64,000 nucleotides of DNA from Streptomyces sp. TRM68416 (GTDB taxonomy: Bacteria > Actinomycetota > Actinomycetes > Streptomycetales > Streptomycetaceae). Positions 43,591-52,538 of the stretch are shown piece by piece. Below the pieces are notes generated by a model. It was given only the letters and a program-made list of their open reading frames with translations, ran no database searches and was not told the origin of the DNA. The stretch spans positions 35,435-99,434 of the forward strand of contig NZ_JACVWU010000033.1 in assembly GCF_014596915.1 (NCBI RefSeq), written 5' to 3'. The translations under genes were made by a program, and so were the position numbers. Numbering within the stretch: the first letter of the stretch is position 1; the number at the start of each line of letters is the position of its first letter.

Positions 43591-44823
43591 TCACAGCCGT
43601 GCGCGCAGCGCCCCGAACTCCTCGTGGAAACCGGGGAAAGTCTTGCGGACGCAGCCGGGGTCGTCGAACGAAATACCGGGCACGCGCAGGCCGGTGACGG
43701 CGAAGGACATGACGATGCGGTGGTCGCCATAGGTCTTGATCTCGGCGCCGGTGGGGGTGGCGCCGGGGTGGATCTCGATCCAGTCGGGCCCGGTCCGCAC
43801 CGTGACGCCGAGCCGCCGGAGGTTCTCCGCGCAGGCCTCCAGGCGGTCGCACTCCTTGACGCGGGTGTTGGCGACGTCCTCGATGCGGACGGGGCCGGAG
43901 GCGAAGGGGGCGAGGGCGGCGAGGGTGGGCATGGTGTCGGAGATGTCCCGCATGTTGACCGTCAGACCGCGCAGTTCGCCGGTGCCGCGCACGATCGTGC
44001 GGTCGGCGCCGGTCTCGACGTAGGCGCCCATCCGGCGCAGCACCTCCACGAAGCCCAGGTCGCCCTGGAGCGCACCCCTGCCCAGGCCGGGCACGGTCAC
44101 CTCGCCGCCGGTGACGGCCGCGGCGGCGAAGAAGTAGCTGGCCGTGGAGGCGTCGGGCTCGACGGCGTAGGTGGTGGCGCGGTAGCCGCCGGGCGGAACG
44201 ACGAAGACGTTCCCCTCGCGGGTCACCTCCGCCCCGAACGACCGCATCATCGCGAGGGTGATCTCGACGTAGGGCGCGGAGACCAGGTCGGTGACGCGGA
44301 TGCGCAGGCCGTTGCGGGTGAGCGGGCCGAGGAGCAGCAGCGCGGTCAGGTACTGGGAGGACTGGCCGGCGTCGAGGGTGACCTCGCCGCCCTCGACGCC
44401 GTTCGCGGCCACGGTCAGCGGGTGGTGCCCCTCCCGTTCCTCGTGCCGCAGGTCCACGCCCAGGTCGCGCAGGGCACGGGTGAGCGGGAGCAGGGGGCGG
44501 CGGCGCATCTGCTCGGAGGCGTCGAAACGGTAGGTGCCGTGGCCCGCGGCGGCCAGGGTCGGCAGGAAGCGGGCGGTCGTGGCCCCGTCACGGCAGTACA
44601 CGTCCGCCTCGGCCGCCGCGGGGCCCTCCGGGCGTCCGTCCACCTGCCAGGCGTCCGGCGCCCGTCCGACGCGGTAACCGAGCCTCGTCAGCCCTTCCGC
44701 GAACCCCTCCGTGTCGTCCGACCGCAACGGCCGTACGAGCGTGGTGACCCCGTCTGCGGCGGCCGCGAGGAAGAGAGCGCGAGCGGTGATGGACTTGGAA
44801 CCGGGAACGTCGACGACGGGCAT
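43591..44823 (-). CDS. aroA: 3-phosphoshikimate 1-carboxyvinyltransferase (EPSP synthase, AroA-type)
   Basis: 410 residues of the EPSP synthase fold: DVPGSKSITARALFLAAAA, RSDDTEGFAEGLTRLG, CRDGATTARFLPTLAA, DAGQSSQYLTALLLLGPL, DTMPTLAALAPFA, EDVANTRVKECDRL, YGDHRIVMSFAV. These cover the phosphoenolpyruvate and shikimate-phosphate contacts. ATG 44823 is chosen; ATG 44832 is three codons upstream. No other shikimate genes are nearby, and it is coupled to an acetyltransferase, so it may be a second, specialised copy (inference). Confidence 0.88.
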   Translation of the reverse strand: MPVVDVPGSKSITARALFLAAAADGVTTLVRPLRSDDTEGFAEGLTRLGYRVGRAPDAWQVDGRPEGPAAAEADVYCRDGATTARFLPTLAAAGHGTYRFDASEQMRRRPLLPLTRALRDLGVDLRHEEREGHHPLTVAANGVEGGEVTLDAGQSSQYLTALLLLGPLTRNGLRIRVTDLVSAPYVEITLAMMRSFGAEVTREGNVFVVPPGGYRATTYAVEPDASTASYFFAAAAVTGGEVTVPGLGRGALQGDLGFVEVLRRMGAYVETGADRTIVRGTGELRGLTVNMRDISDTMPTLAALAPFASGPVRIEDVANTRVKECDRLEACAENLRRLGVTVRTGPDWIEIHPGATPTGAEIKTYGDHRIVMSFAVTGLRVPGISFDDPGCVRKTFPGFHEEFGALRARL

Positions 44824-44849
44824 GCCGCCCATGATTGCCCGCGACGGCC

Positions 44850-45000
44850 CGACGGCGCCGGGGAGTCCACGGGGTGGAACACGGCGCCGGGGAGTCGACG
44901 GGGAGGAACGCGGCACCGGGGAGTCGACGGGGAGGGCCGGGACTGCGGCGCCGGGGGTCCGTGCGGTAACTCTTCGGCGCCGGGGGTCCGTGCGGCAGCC
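44850..45000. repeat. Degenerate 28-29 bp tandem repeats upstream of aroA
   Basis: About three units related to CGGCGCCGGGGAGTCGACGG are followed by two of CGGCGCCGGGGGTCCGTGCG type, between the divergent aroA start and the MocR stop side. No gene in 44824-45050. Confidence 0.8.
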
Positions 45001-45050
45001 CTGCGACGTTGGGAGCCCGCGCAGCGGTCGTTGGCGGGGGGGCGGGTGGC

Positions 45051-46388
45051 TCAGTCTGTGGCCAGGTCGTCCGGGGTGGAGCGGGCCAGGTCGGCCAGGG
45101 TGGCGAGGGCCGAGGCGAGGATCTCCGGTTGGGGGGTGGCCAGGCCCAGGCGGATGGCGTTGGGGGCGTGGGCGTCGCCGACGGTGAAGGCGGCGGCAGG
45201 GGGGACGCCGATGCCGTAGCGGGCGGCGGTGGCGACGAAGGTGTCGGCGCGCCAGGGCCGGGGCAGCTGCCACCAGCAGTGATAGGCGTGCTGGTCGGTG
45301 CGCAGGGTGAACCCGGCGAGGTGCCGGGCCGCGGTGGCCTGTCGTACGGCGGCGTCCTGCTGTTTCGCCCGCACGAGCCGCCGCACGATGCCCTCGCGCT
45401 GCCAGCGGGCCGCCGCTTCCAGGGCGAAGCGCTGGGCGGTCCAGCCGCCGGAGCGCAGGGCGGCGGCGAGGTCGCCGAGGAGGGGGGCGGGGGCCACGAC
45501 CATCCCGAGGGAGAGGCCGGGGGCGATGCGCTTGGACAGGCTGTCCACGAGGACCGTCCGCTCGGGGATGCGGGCGGCCAGGGGCGGCAGCTCGTCGCGC
45601 AGGAAGGCCCAGATCGTGTCCTCCACCGCGGGGAGGCCCAGGCGGCCGAGGACCTCGGCCAGCTCGGCCACGCGCCGCGGGGGCATGGTGAGCGTCAGCG
45701 GGTTGTGCAGCACCGGCTGGACGTAGACCGCGTGCAGCGGTGCCGTGCGGTGGGCCTCCTCGACGGCCTGCGGGACGAGGCCGTCCTCGTCCATGGCCAG
45801 CGGGACGAGGACGATGCCCAGCCGGGCCGCGACGGCCTTGACGACGGGGTACGTCAGTTCCTCCACGCCCAGCCGGGCGCCGGGCGGGACGAGGGCGGCG
45901 AAGACGGCCGCGAGCGCCTGCCGGCCGTTCCCGGCGAACAGTACGTGCGCCGGGTCGGGGCGCCAGCCGCCCCGGGCGAGCAGGTCGGCGGCGGACTCCC
46001 GGAGGCTCGCGTGACCGGCCGGGCCGACCGGGCGCAGGGCGTCCTGGAGGACGTCGGGGCGCAGCAGTCCGTCCAGGCCGTCGGCGAGCAGTGCGGACTG
46101 CTCGGGTACGACCGGGTAGTTGAACTCCAGGTCGATCCGGTCTGCCGTGGGTTCACCGAGGGCGCGCGGGTCGGCGGGGGCGGCGGCGCGGACGTAGGTG
46201 CCGCGTCCGACCTCGCCGACGGTCAGCCCGCGGCGGGCGAGTTCCCGGTAGACGCGGGCGGCGGTGGATCCCGCGATGCCGTGGCGGCGGGCGAACACGC
46301 GCTGCGGGGGCAGCCGGTCGCCCGGCCCGAGGGCACCGGACCTGATCTCCTCGGCCACCTCGTCGGCGACGCTCCGGTAGTCCCGCAC
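45051..46388 (-). CDS. MocR-type regulator (GntR domain fused to a PLP aminotransferase fold)
   Basis: 445 residues. The GntR winged helix (YRSVADEVAEEIRSGALGPGDRLPPQRVFARRHGIAGSTAARVYREL, residues 4-50) joins a fold-type I aminotransferase domain with the PLP lysine Lys286 in DSLSKRIAPG and HNPLTLTMP. MocR proteins use PLP or its adducts as signals. GTG 46388 has GAGGAG upstream. It is divergent from the DinB-LysE pair, with ATTGCA repeats between them, so it probably controls that operon and itself. Confidence 0.92.
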   Translation of the reverse strand: MRDYRSVADEVAEEIRSGALGPGDRLPPQRVFARRHGIAGSTAARVYRELARRGLTVGEVGRGTYVRAAAPADPRALGEPTADRIDLEFNYPVVPEQSALLADGLDGLLRPDVLQDALRPVGPAGHASLRESAADLLARGGWRPDPAHVLFAGNGRQALAAVFAALVPPGARLGVEELTYPVVKAVAARLGIVLVPLAMDEDGLVPQAVEEAHRTAPLHAVYVQPVLHNPLTLTMPPRRVAELAEVLGRLGLPAVEDTIWAFLRDELPPLAARIPERTVLVDSLSKRIAPGLSLGMVVAPAPLLGDLAAALRSGGWTAQRFALEAAARWQREGIVRRLVRAKQQDAAVRQATAARHLAGFTLRTDQHAYHCWWQLPRPWRADTFVATAARYGIGVPPAAAFTVGDAHAPNAIRLGLATPQPEILASALATLADLARSTPDDLATD

Positions 46389-46488
46389 GGCGCGCTCCTC
46401 TCTCGTCCGGACGACACCGGCGCCCGCGTGGCATCCGTATCCGTATCGGGCATCGGCAGCGGCATCGGCGCCGCCACCCAACCACAGA

Positions 46489-46527
46489 ATTGCACCGAGT
46501 GCAATATCGTCATTGCATCGAGTCAAT
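46489..46527. promoter_or_regulatory. Putative MocR operator: two ATTGCA-type boxes
   Basis: Box 1: ATTGCA-ccgag-TGCAAT (46489-46505), a perfect inverted repeat. Box 2: ATTGCA-tcgag-TCAAT (46512-46527), the same with one base lost. They are in direct repeat at a 23-bp period in the divergent promoter region, as expected for MocR/GntR regulators. Confidence 0.65.
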
Positions 46528-46585
46528 CCTTCTTCCTACACTCGGCGCATCACCTTGCCCCGACCGGGAAGGAGCTTCTCGCCCC

Positions 46586-47131
46586 GTGTGCGACAGCCTG
46601 CTGTCCCCGCTCCACCGGATCCCGCTCCCCCTGCCCGACTGCGACCGGTGCGGATTCACCGCCCGGACGGCGAGTCGGCCCCAAGTCGCCCATCTGGTAA
46701 GGGAGTACGCGGTCCAGTGGCAGCACCTCCTGACGCACCCGGCGCCCGCCCGCGCCCCCCGGCGGACCGGCACCCCCGGCTGGTCGCCCCTGGAGCACGG
46801 CTGCCACGCCCGGGACATGTGCCTGCTCTTCCACTCCCGGCTCGATGCAATCCTCGGTATTGCACCGACTTCGACCCCGTCCGCCTCGGACCTCCCCTAC
46901 CGCGACGAGGACCCGCACCGCGTCTCCCGCGAGCTGGCCGGCGCCGCCGAATCCCTCGCCCGCCGCCTGGCCGCGTGCACCGCCGAGGACTGGGACCGCG
47001 CCGACCCCGGCCTCGCCGACCCGCGGCTCACCGTCGGCTTCTTCACCCGTCATCTGCTCCACGACCTCGCCCACGGTCTCGCCGAGGCGGGCGGCGGACC
47101 GGCGCACGAGGAGTTGTCATGGTCGAACTGA
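46586..47131 (+). CDS. DinB-family (maleylpyruvate isomerase N-terminal-like) protein
   Basis: 181 residues. VREYAVQWQHLLTHP, WSPLEHGCHARDMCLLFHSRLDAIL and FFTRHLLHDLAHGLAEA give the three-His metal site of the DinB/MDMPI four-helix fold. Such proteins are thiol-dependent (mycothiol in actinobacteria) transferases of varied use. GTG 46586 is the likely start (AAGGAG upstream). Overlaps the LysE-type exporter gene by 13 bp. Confidence 0.8.
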   Translation: MCDSLLSPLHRIPLPLPDCDRCGFTARTASRPQVAHLVREYAVQWQHLLTHPAPARAPRRTGTPGWSPLEHGCHARDMCLLFHSRLDAILGIAPTSTPSASDLPYRDEDPHRVSRELAGAAESLARRLAACTAEDWDRADPGLADPRLTVGFFTRHLLHDLAHGLAEAGGGPAHEELSWSN

Positions 47132-47766
47132 GCGGCGTGCTCGGCGTGTTCGTCGTGGCCCTCGGCATGGTGCTCACCCCGGGCCCGAACATGCTGTACC
47201 TGGTCTCCCGCAGCATCACCCAGGGCAGACGCGCCGGGGTGATCTCGCTGGGCGGTGTCGCCGTCGGGTTCCTGGTGTACCTGACGGCCGCGAACCTCGG
47301 CCTGTCGGTCGTCTTCCTCGCCGTACCCGGCCTGTACGCCGCCGTGAAGCTGGCCGGCGCCGGCTATCTGGCGTACCTCGCCTGGACCGCGCTGCGGCCC
47401 GGCGGGGTCTCGGTGTTCGCGCCGAAGGAGGTGCCGTACGACTCGCCGCGCAGGCTGTTCACGATGGGTCTGGTGACGAATCTGCTCAACCCGAAGATCG
47501 CCATCATGTACCTCTCGCTCATCCCCCAGTTCATCGACCTGGAGGCGGGCCATGTACTGCTCCAGGGGCTGCTGTTGGGGTCGGTGCAGATCGTGGTCGC
47601 CGTGACGGTCAACCTCTCCATCGTGCTGGCGGCCGGTTCGATCGCGGTGTTCCTCGCCCGCCGTCCCGGCTGGCTGAAGGTCCAGCGCTATGTCATGGGC
47701 ACGGTGCTCGGAGGGCTCGCCGTCTCCCTGGCCGCGGACACCTCGGGTCCGGCGAGGGCGAGCTGA
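47119..47766 (+). CDS. LysE-family amino acid exporter
   Basis: 215 residues with about six membrane helices. VVALGMVLTPGPNMLYLVSRSITQGRRAGVISLGGVAVGF is the LysE/RhtB signature; GLVTNLLNPKIAIMYLSLIPQFI is the second conserved loop. Exports an amino acid or related compound; control by the divergent MocR regulator is likely from the shared operator region. Confidence 0.9.
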   Translation: MVELSGVLGVFVVALGMVLTPGPNMLYLVSRSITQGRRAGVISLGGVAVGFLVYLTAANLGLSVVFLAVPGLYAAVKLAGAGYLAYLAWTALRPGGVSVFAPKEVPYDSPRRLFTMGLVTNLLNPKIAIMYLSLIPQFIDLEAGHVLLQGLLLGSVQIVVAVTVNLSIVLAAGSIAVFLARRPGWLKVQRYVMGTVLGGLAVSLAADTSGPARAS

Positions 47767-47971
47767 CGGCGCAACAGCCCCTCCCCGGCAACTGCAGCCC
47801 CGTCCGGCACAGGCGTACCGACTTCGCGAAATCCGCCCGGAGGCGGGAACCCGCCGCCACCGCCGCCCGTCCAACTCGCAAGCTGCCGGAGAGTCTCCGC
47901 GGTCCGGTGTCGGCCTCGCTGCTGGCTGCGAACGCTGACCACCCTCTCCGCCGCACTGCGGCCGGCAGCGA

Positions 47972-48013
47972 GCCGCCATCGGCGCGCCCCCCTCCAACAG
48001 CGCCGATGGCGGC
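47972..48013 (+). terminator. Terminator after the LysE gene
   Basis: A 13-bp stem (47972-47984 with 48001-48013), then CCTCTTT on the plus strand. The remaining 47767-47971 shows no gene. Confidence 0.75.
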
Positions 48014-48044
48014 CCCTCTTTCGGTGAGCGCCCGCTCCGTTCCC

Positions 48045-48091
48045 TTGACTGGCAGAAACTTCCCGGTTATTCGTGACTCCTCGGAAGTTTC
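48045..48091 (+). promoter_or_regulatory. Promoter and putative operator of the GH3 hexosaminidase
   Basis: TTGACT (48045-48050), a 17-bp spacer and TATTCG (48068-48073) form a sigma-70-like promoter. GAAACTTCC (48055-48063) and GGAAGTTTC (48083-48091) are perfect inverted arms that bracket the -10, so a bound regulator would block it. Confidence 0.6.
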
Positions 48092-48122
48092 CTTCAGCGG
48101 ACCTCCTCCGGAAGGAGTGCAT

Positions 48123-49922
48123 GTGCCCTCCAGACGTACCGTCCTCGCCGCGACAGCAGGGGCCACCGCAGCACTGGCGGTCGGGACCGACGCGCGCGCC
48201 GACGGCCTCGGCGACAAGAAGCTCCGCTCCCTCATCTCCCGTATGACGCTTCAGGAGAAGGTCGGCCAGCTCTTCGTGATGCGGGTCTACGGCCACTCCG
48301 CCACCGCCCCCGACCAGGCCGACATCGACGCCAACCTCAAGGAGATCGGCGTCCGCACAGCCGCCGAGCTGATCGCCAAGTACCGCGTCGGCGGCATCAT
48401 CTACTTCGCGTGGGCGCACAACACCCGCGACCCGCACCAGATCGCGGACCTGTCCAACGGGATCCAGAAGGCGTCCCTCGGACTCCCCCGCGGTCTGCCC
48501 GTCCTCGTCTCCACCGACCAGGAGCACGGCATAGTCGCCCGCGTGGGCAGGCCCGCCACCCTGTTCCCGGGCGCCATGGCCGTCGGGGCGGGAGGTTCCC
48601 GCGCCGATGCCCGCACCCTGGGCCGGATCGCCGGCAAGGAGCTGCGCGCGATCGGCATCCGGCAGGACTACACGCCGGTGGCGGACGTCAACGTCAACCC
48701 GGCCAACCCGGTCATCGGCGTGCGCTCCTTCGGTGCCGATCCGACGGCGGTGGCGGGTCTGGTCGCCGCGGAGACCGTCGGCTACCAGCGCTCGTCCGTC
48801 GCGGCGACCGCCAAGCACTTCCCCGGGCACGGTGACACGGCCGTCGACAGCCACTACGGCTTCCCCGTCATCACCCACACCCGCGCCGAGTGGGACGCGT
48901 TGGACGCGCCGCCCTTCCGTGCCGCGATCCGGGCCGGCATCGACTCGATCATGACCGCGCACATCATGGTCCCGGCGCTCGACGACTCCGGCGACCCGGC
49001 CACCCTCTCCCGCCCGATCCTCACCGGGATCCTCCGCGAGGAGCTGGGCTACGACGGGGTCGTGGTCACCGACTCGCTGGGCATGGAGGGCGTACGGACC
49101 AAGTACGGCGACGACCGGGTGCCGGTGCTGGCCCTCAAGGCGGGCGTGGACCAGCTCCTCAACCCGCCCGACCTGGACCTCGCCTGGAACGCCGTCCTGA
49201 CGGCCGTACGGGAGGGAGAACTGACCGAGGCCCGGCTGGACGAGTCGATCCTGCGCGTCCTGCGGCTGAAGGCGAAACTGCGGCTGTTCGACGACCCGTA
49301 CGTGAGCCATCGCGGCGTGGACCGCACGGTCGGCGTCCGGGCACACCTCGCGGCGGCCGACCGGATCGCCGACCGCACGACGACCCTGCTGGTCAACGAG
49401 GGCGGCCTGCTGCCCCTGTCCCCGGCCGAGCACCCGAAGCTGCTGGTGGTGGGCGCCGACCCGGCCTCCCCGTCCGGCACCACGGGACCGCCGACGGGCG
49501 TGCTCGCCGGGGCGCTCACCGAACTCGGCTTCACCGCCACCGCCCTGTCCACGGGCACGGCTCCCTCCGCCGCGACCATCGCGCGGGCGGTGGCGGCGGC
49601 CGAGGGCGCGGACGCGGTCGTGGTGGGGACGTACAACGTCTCGGCGGCCAGCTCCCAGCGGACGCTCGTGCAGCAGTTGCTGGCGACGGGGAAGCCGGTG
49701 GTCGCGGTGGCCGTCCGCAACCCCTACGACGTGGCCCAGCTCCCCGACGTCCGCGGCTACCTGGCGTCGTACTCCTGGACCGACGTCGAACTGCGGGCGG
49801 CGGCCCGGGTGATCGCCGGGGAGGTGGCGCCGACCGGGCGGCTGCCGGTGCCGGTGCAGCGGGCGGACGATCCGACGCGGGTGCTGTATCCGATCGGGCA
49901 CGGGCTGTCGTATCCGGCGTAG
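48123..49922 (+). CDS. Secreted GH3 beta-N-acetylhexosaminidase
   Basis: 599 residues. Tat signal peptide SRRTVLAATAGATAAL with a cleavage region near ARA-D (about 26). The GH3 barrel has the NagZ-type signature KHFPGHGDT at 231-239 with DSH at 242-244 (acid/base loop), and the nucleophile Asp317 in VVVTDSLGM. A C-terminal (alpha/beta)6 domain follows. It probably releases N-acetylglucosamine from chitin or peptidoglycan fragments outside the cell. GTG 48123 has GGAAGGAG upstream. Confidence 0.9.
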   Translation: MPSRRTVLAATAGATAALAVGTDARADGLGDKKLRSLISRMTLQEKVGQLFVMRVYGHSATAPDQADIDANLKEIGVRTAAELIAKYRVGGIIYFAWAHNTRDPHQIADLSNGIQKASLGLPRGLPVLVSTDQEHGIVARVGRPATLFPGAMAVGAGGSRADARTLGRIAGKELRAIGIRQDYTPVADVNVNPANPVIGVRSFGADPTAVAGLVAAETVGYQRSSVAATAKHFPGHGDTAVDSHYGFPVITHTRAEWDALDAPPFRAAIRAGIDSIMTAHIMVPALDDSGDPATLSRPILTGILREELGYDGVVVTDSLGMEGVRTKYGDDRVPVLALKAGVDQLLNPPDLDLAWNAVLTAVREGELTEARLDESILRVLRLKAKLRLFDDPYVSHRGVDRTVGVRAHLAAADRIADRTTTLLVNEGGLLPLSPAEHPKLLVVGADPASPSGTTGPPTGVLAGALTELGFTATALSTGTAPSAATIARAVAAAEGADAVVVGTYNVSAASSQRTLVQQLLATGKPVVAVAVRNPYDVAQLPDVRGYLASYSWTDVELRAAARVIAGEVAPTGRLPVPVQRADDPTRVLYPIGHGLSYPA

Positions 49923-50038
49923 CGCCCGTACGCCACGACCCCGGTGCGCGACCCCCAACGGGCCCAAAGCGTCCCGTGTACCTGGCGTGCGCCCGCTCCG
50001 GCGGGCCACGCTGGGGCGGGGATCACAGGGGGAGCGCG

Positions 50039-50674
50039 ATGCGTGAGAGACATGCCGTGGGGGCGGGCTGTGCACTGCTGGTGCTCGCCGCCGTGGCGCT
50101 GACGGGGTGTCAGTCCGGGGGCGAGGGCGGGGCCGAGGAGGGCGACCGGCTCGCCGAGAGTGCCGCGTCGGCGGAGGTCCGGCCCTCCGGCTACGGCGCG
50201 GTCTTCCTCGGGGTCGACGAGTGCAGTTCGTTCGGGACGACCAGCTTCACGGAGGTGCCGTGCTCCGGGGAGCGCGCGGCCGCGCGGGTCGTGGCGCGCT
50301 TCGACGGCAGGGTCGGCGACGGGCCGCCGTGCCCGGGGACCACGGACTTCGTGCTGCACATCAGCGCGCAGGCCCCGGCCTCCGACGAGGACGGCGACGG
50401 CGCGGTCCCGCAGGGCTACGCCTGCATGCGCAACCTCTCTCCGCCGCACCCGGGCGACCCGGGCGGCGGGGGCGGCCCCCGCACCATCGTCGGCGACTGC
50501 GTCTACGGCTCCGGCAGGGGCCAGGTCCGGGAGACCGCGTGCGACGGCAAGGGCGAGAAGAAGCCGGAGTACAAGGTGGTGAAGGCAGTGACCGCCCGCG
50601 CCGACTGCCCGGCCTCCACGGCCCTGTACGTCCAACTCGGGGGCGAGAAGGTGGGGTGCGCTCGGCGGGTGTGA
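50039..50674 (+). CDS. Lipoprotein of unknown function
   Basis: 211 residues. Signal peptide with lipobox LTGC (Cys about residue 24), a Gly/Glu-rich linker, then a domain with four or more Cys (DECSSFGTTSFTEVPCSGERAAARVVARFDG, DCVYGSGRGQVRETACDG, ADCPAS) that may form disulphides outside. Similar septum-formation-like or DUF-type lipoproteins occur in Streptomyces. Function unknown. Its stop codon is the first GTGTGA of the minisatellite that follows. Confidence 0.8.
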   Translation: MRERHAVGAGCALLVLAAVALTGCQSGGEGGAEEGDRLAESAASAEVRPSGYGAVFLGVDECSSFGTTSFTEVPCSGERAAARVVARFDGRVGDGPPCPGTTDFVLHISAQAPASDEDGDGAVPQGYACMRNLSPPHPGDPGGGGGPRTIVGDCVYGSGRGQVRETACDGKGEKKPEYKVVKAVTARADCPASTALYVQLGGEKVGCARRV

Positions 50675-51000
50675 GCGGGGTGGGGTGCACTCGGCGGGTG
50701 TGAGCGGGGTGGGGTGCACTCGGCTTGTGTGAGCGGGGTGGGGTGCGCCCGGCGGGTGTGAACGCGGTGGGCTGCATCGGCCGCGTGAACGCGATGGACC
50801 GCACCGGGGGTGTGAACGCGGCGGCGCGCGCCCGGCCGGTGTGAACACGGTGGGCCGCACCGGCGATGTGAACTCAGCGGGGTGCGACCGGCCGGTGTGA
50901 ACACGGTGGGGTGCGCCGACTCTGTGAACGCCGTGTGCTGCACCGGCGGTGTGAACGCGATGGGCTGCGCCCGGCCCGTGTGGACGCGGGCCGGGCGCAG
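50669..51000. repeat. Minisatellite of about twelve 25-30 bp units
   Basis: Units of the form GTGTGAACGCGGTGGG plus a variable GC-rich end are arranged head to tail from the stop of the lipoprotein gene to the stop of the convergent peptidase gene. The first three are nearly identical; later ones diverge. No unique spacers, so not a CRISPR array. Confidence 0.9.
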
Positions 51001-51008
51001 TCGAGGTG

Positions 51009-52436
51009 TTACGGGCGCAGGGTGCGTTCGACCGTGCGGCGGTCCAGCTTCGCGTCGTACTTCGCGAGCGGCTTCGCCTTCTTCGGGTCGGCCTGGACCG
51101 TCGTCGAGGCCACGCCCGCCCACTTGAGGATCTTCGCCGTGGCCAGCGCCCTCTCGTCGTCGACGAGGCCGGACACGCGGGCGCCGTGGTTGGCGCCGGG
51201 GGCGGTGAGGACGTAACTGTCACGCGCGCCCTTGCCGAGGCGGAACGGCTCGGCGCCCCACGGGTCGTTCTCGCCGTAGACGAACAGCATCCGCGTGGCG
51301 TTGTGCCGCACCCACCTGTCGATGTCCCGCATCGCGTACGGCTGGAACGTCATCGGGATCGACCTGGGCACGAAGTAGCGCGGCGGCAGGTAGCCGTAGC
51401 GGATGTACTTGCGCTCTATGTGCGGGAAGACGATCGTCGGCGCGCCGAGCTGGGTGCCCGCCTGGTAGTAGTACGGCGTGTACGGCTCCAGGCCCTGGTC
51501 GGTGTAGAAGGAGAACCCGGCGATCGTGTCGATCGAGTCCCAGATCGCGTCGTCGGTGGCGTTCTTCGCGTCGGCCGGGATCGTGTCGCAGTCGGAGAGC
51601 AGGCTGTACTGCCAGAAGCCCCAGACGTAGTCGAGCACGGTCGCCTCGTAGGCCTTGTCGAGGCTGCCGACGGTGTCGAAGGTGTAGCCGTTCTCGGCCG
51701 CGTAGTCCGCGTACCGCTGCTTCAGCGGCTCCCGGCGCACCAGGGCCTCGCGCTGGACACCGTTCAGCCGGTCGCGGCACTCCTTGGTGCCGACGGAGGC
51801 GAAGAACTCGTCGTAGGCGGAGTCCTCCTTGTTCACCACGTCGTTGGGGGCGACGTAGGCGACCACGCCGTCCATGTCACGCGGGTAGAAGCGCTCGTAG
51901 TAGGTGGCGGTCATGCCGCCCTTGGAGCCGCCCGTGGAGAGCCACTTCTTGCCGTAGATCGGCTTGAGGGCCTTGAAGATGCGGTGCTGGTCGCTGGCGG
52001 CCTGCCAGATGTCCAGCTTGGTCCAGTCGGCGGGGGCCGGCCGGGACGGGGTGAAGAAGCGGTACTCCATGGAGACCTGGTTGCCGTCCACGATCTGGGT
52101 CGGCTCGCGGCGGCTGGGCGTCGTGGAGACGTTGTAGCCGCTGGTGTAGAAGACCATTGGGCGGGTCACGTCCTTGTGCAGCACGGTGATCCGCTGCTGG
52201 AAGGTGCCCTTGGCCGGGTTCCGGTGGTCGACCGGCTGGGTGTAGTTCAGGACGAAGAAGCGGTAGCCCGGGTACGGCTTCTCCTCGATCAGGCTCATCC
52301 CCGGTACGGAGAGCAGCCTGTCCTTGATGTCGGTGGTGGCGGTGGCCTCCGGCTCGGCGGCGGTGGCCGCCCCTGCCGTGCTCAGCGTGCCTATGAGCAC
52401 GGTGAACGCCAGCAGCCATCTGAGCGCCTTGCGCAT
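51009..52436 (-). CDS. Secreted serine aminopeptidase of the S28/S37 type
   Basis: 475 residues with a Sec signal peptide (cleavage near ATAA-E, about 27). The alpha/beta hydrolase catalytic set is visible: Ser in STGGSKGGMTATYYERFYP, Asp in VYGENDPWGAEPF, His in APGANHGARVSGL. The overall sequence fits the Streptomyces PS-10 (S37) tripeptidyl aminopeptidase group, often also labelled S28. It would trim peptides outside the mycelium. A single gene; 52437-52538 is its promoter region. Confidence 0.88.
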   Translation of the reverse strand: MRKALRWLLAFTVLIGTLSTAGAATAAEPEATATTDIKDRLLSVPGMSLIEEKPYPGYRFFVLNYTQPVDHRNPAKGTFQQRITVLHKDVTRPMVFYTSGYNVSTTPSRREPTQIVDGNQVSMEYRFFTPSRPAPADWTKLDIWQAASDQHRIFKALKPIYGKKWLSTGGSKGGMTATYYERFYPRDMDGVVAYVAPNDVVNKEDSAYDEFFASVGTKECRDRLNGVQREALVRREPLKQRYADYAAENGYTFDTVGSLDKAYEATVLDYVWGFWQYSLLSDCDTIPADAKNATDDAIWDSIDTIAGFSFYTDQGLEPYTPYYYQAGTQLGAPTIVFPHIERKYIRYGYLPPRYFVPRSIPMTFQPYAMRDIDRWVRHNATRMLFVYGENDPWGAEPFRLGKGARDSYVLTAPGANHGARVSGLVDDERALATAKILKWAGVASTTVQADPKKAKPLAKYDAKLDRRTVERTLRP

Positions 52437-52538
52437 GCACCCTCCCCTGTGAGACAGATGTGCGCCCGGAAGCTATCGGAGCAACTGACGATCACACCAG
52501 GGGAGTTACGGAACAATCCGATTACCAGGGTGGCTGAT

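Noticed and set aside
46847..46866. Third GCAAT/ATTGC repeat as another MocR site
   Set aside because: Lies inside the DinB-family coding sequence, has a different spacing, and fits normal codons.
50669..51000. Regular 25-30 bp repeats as a CRISPR array
   Set aside because: Units abut each other without unique spacers, unit length drifts, and no cas genes are near.
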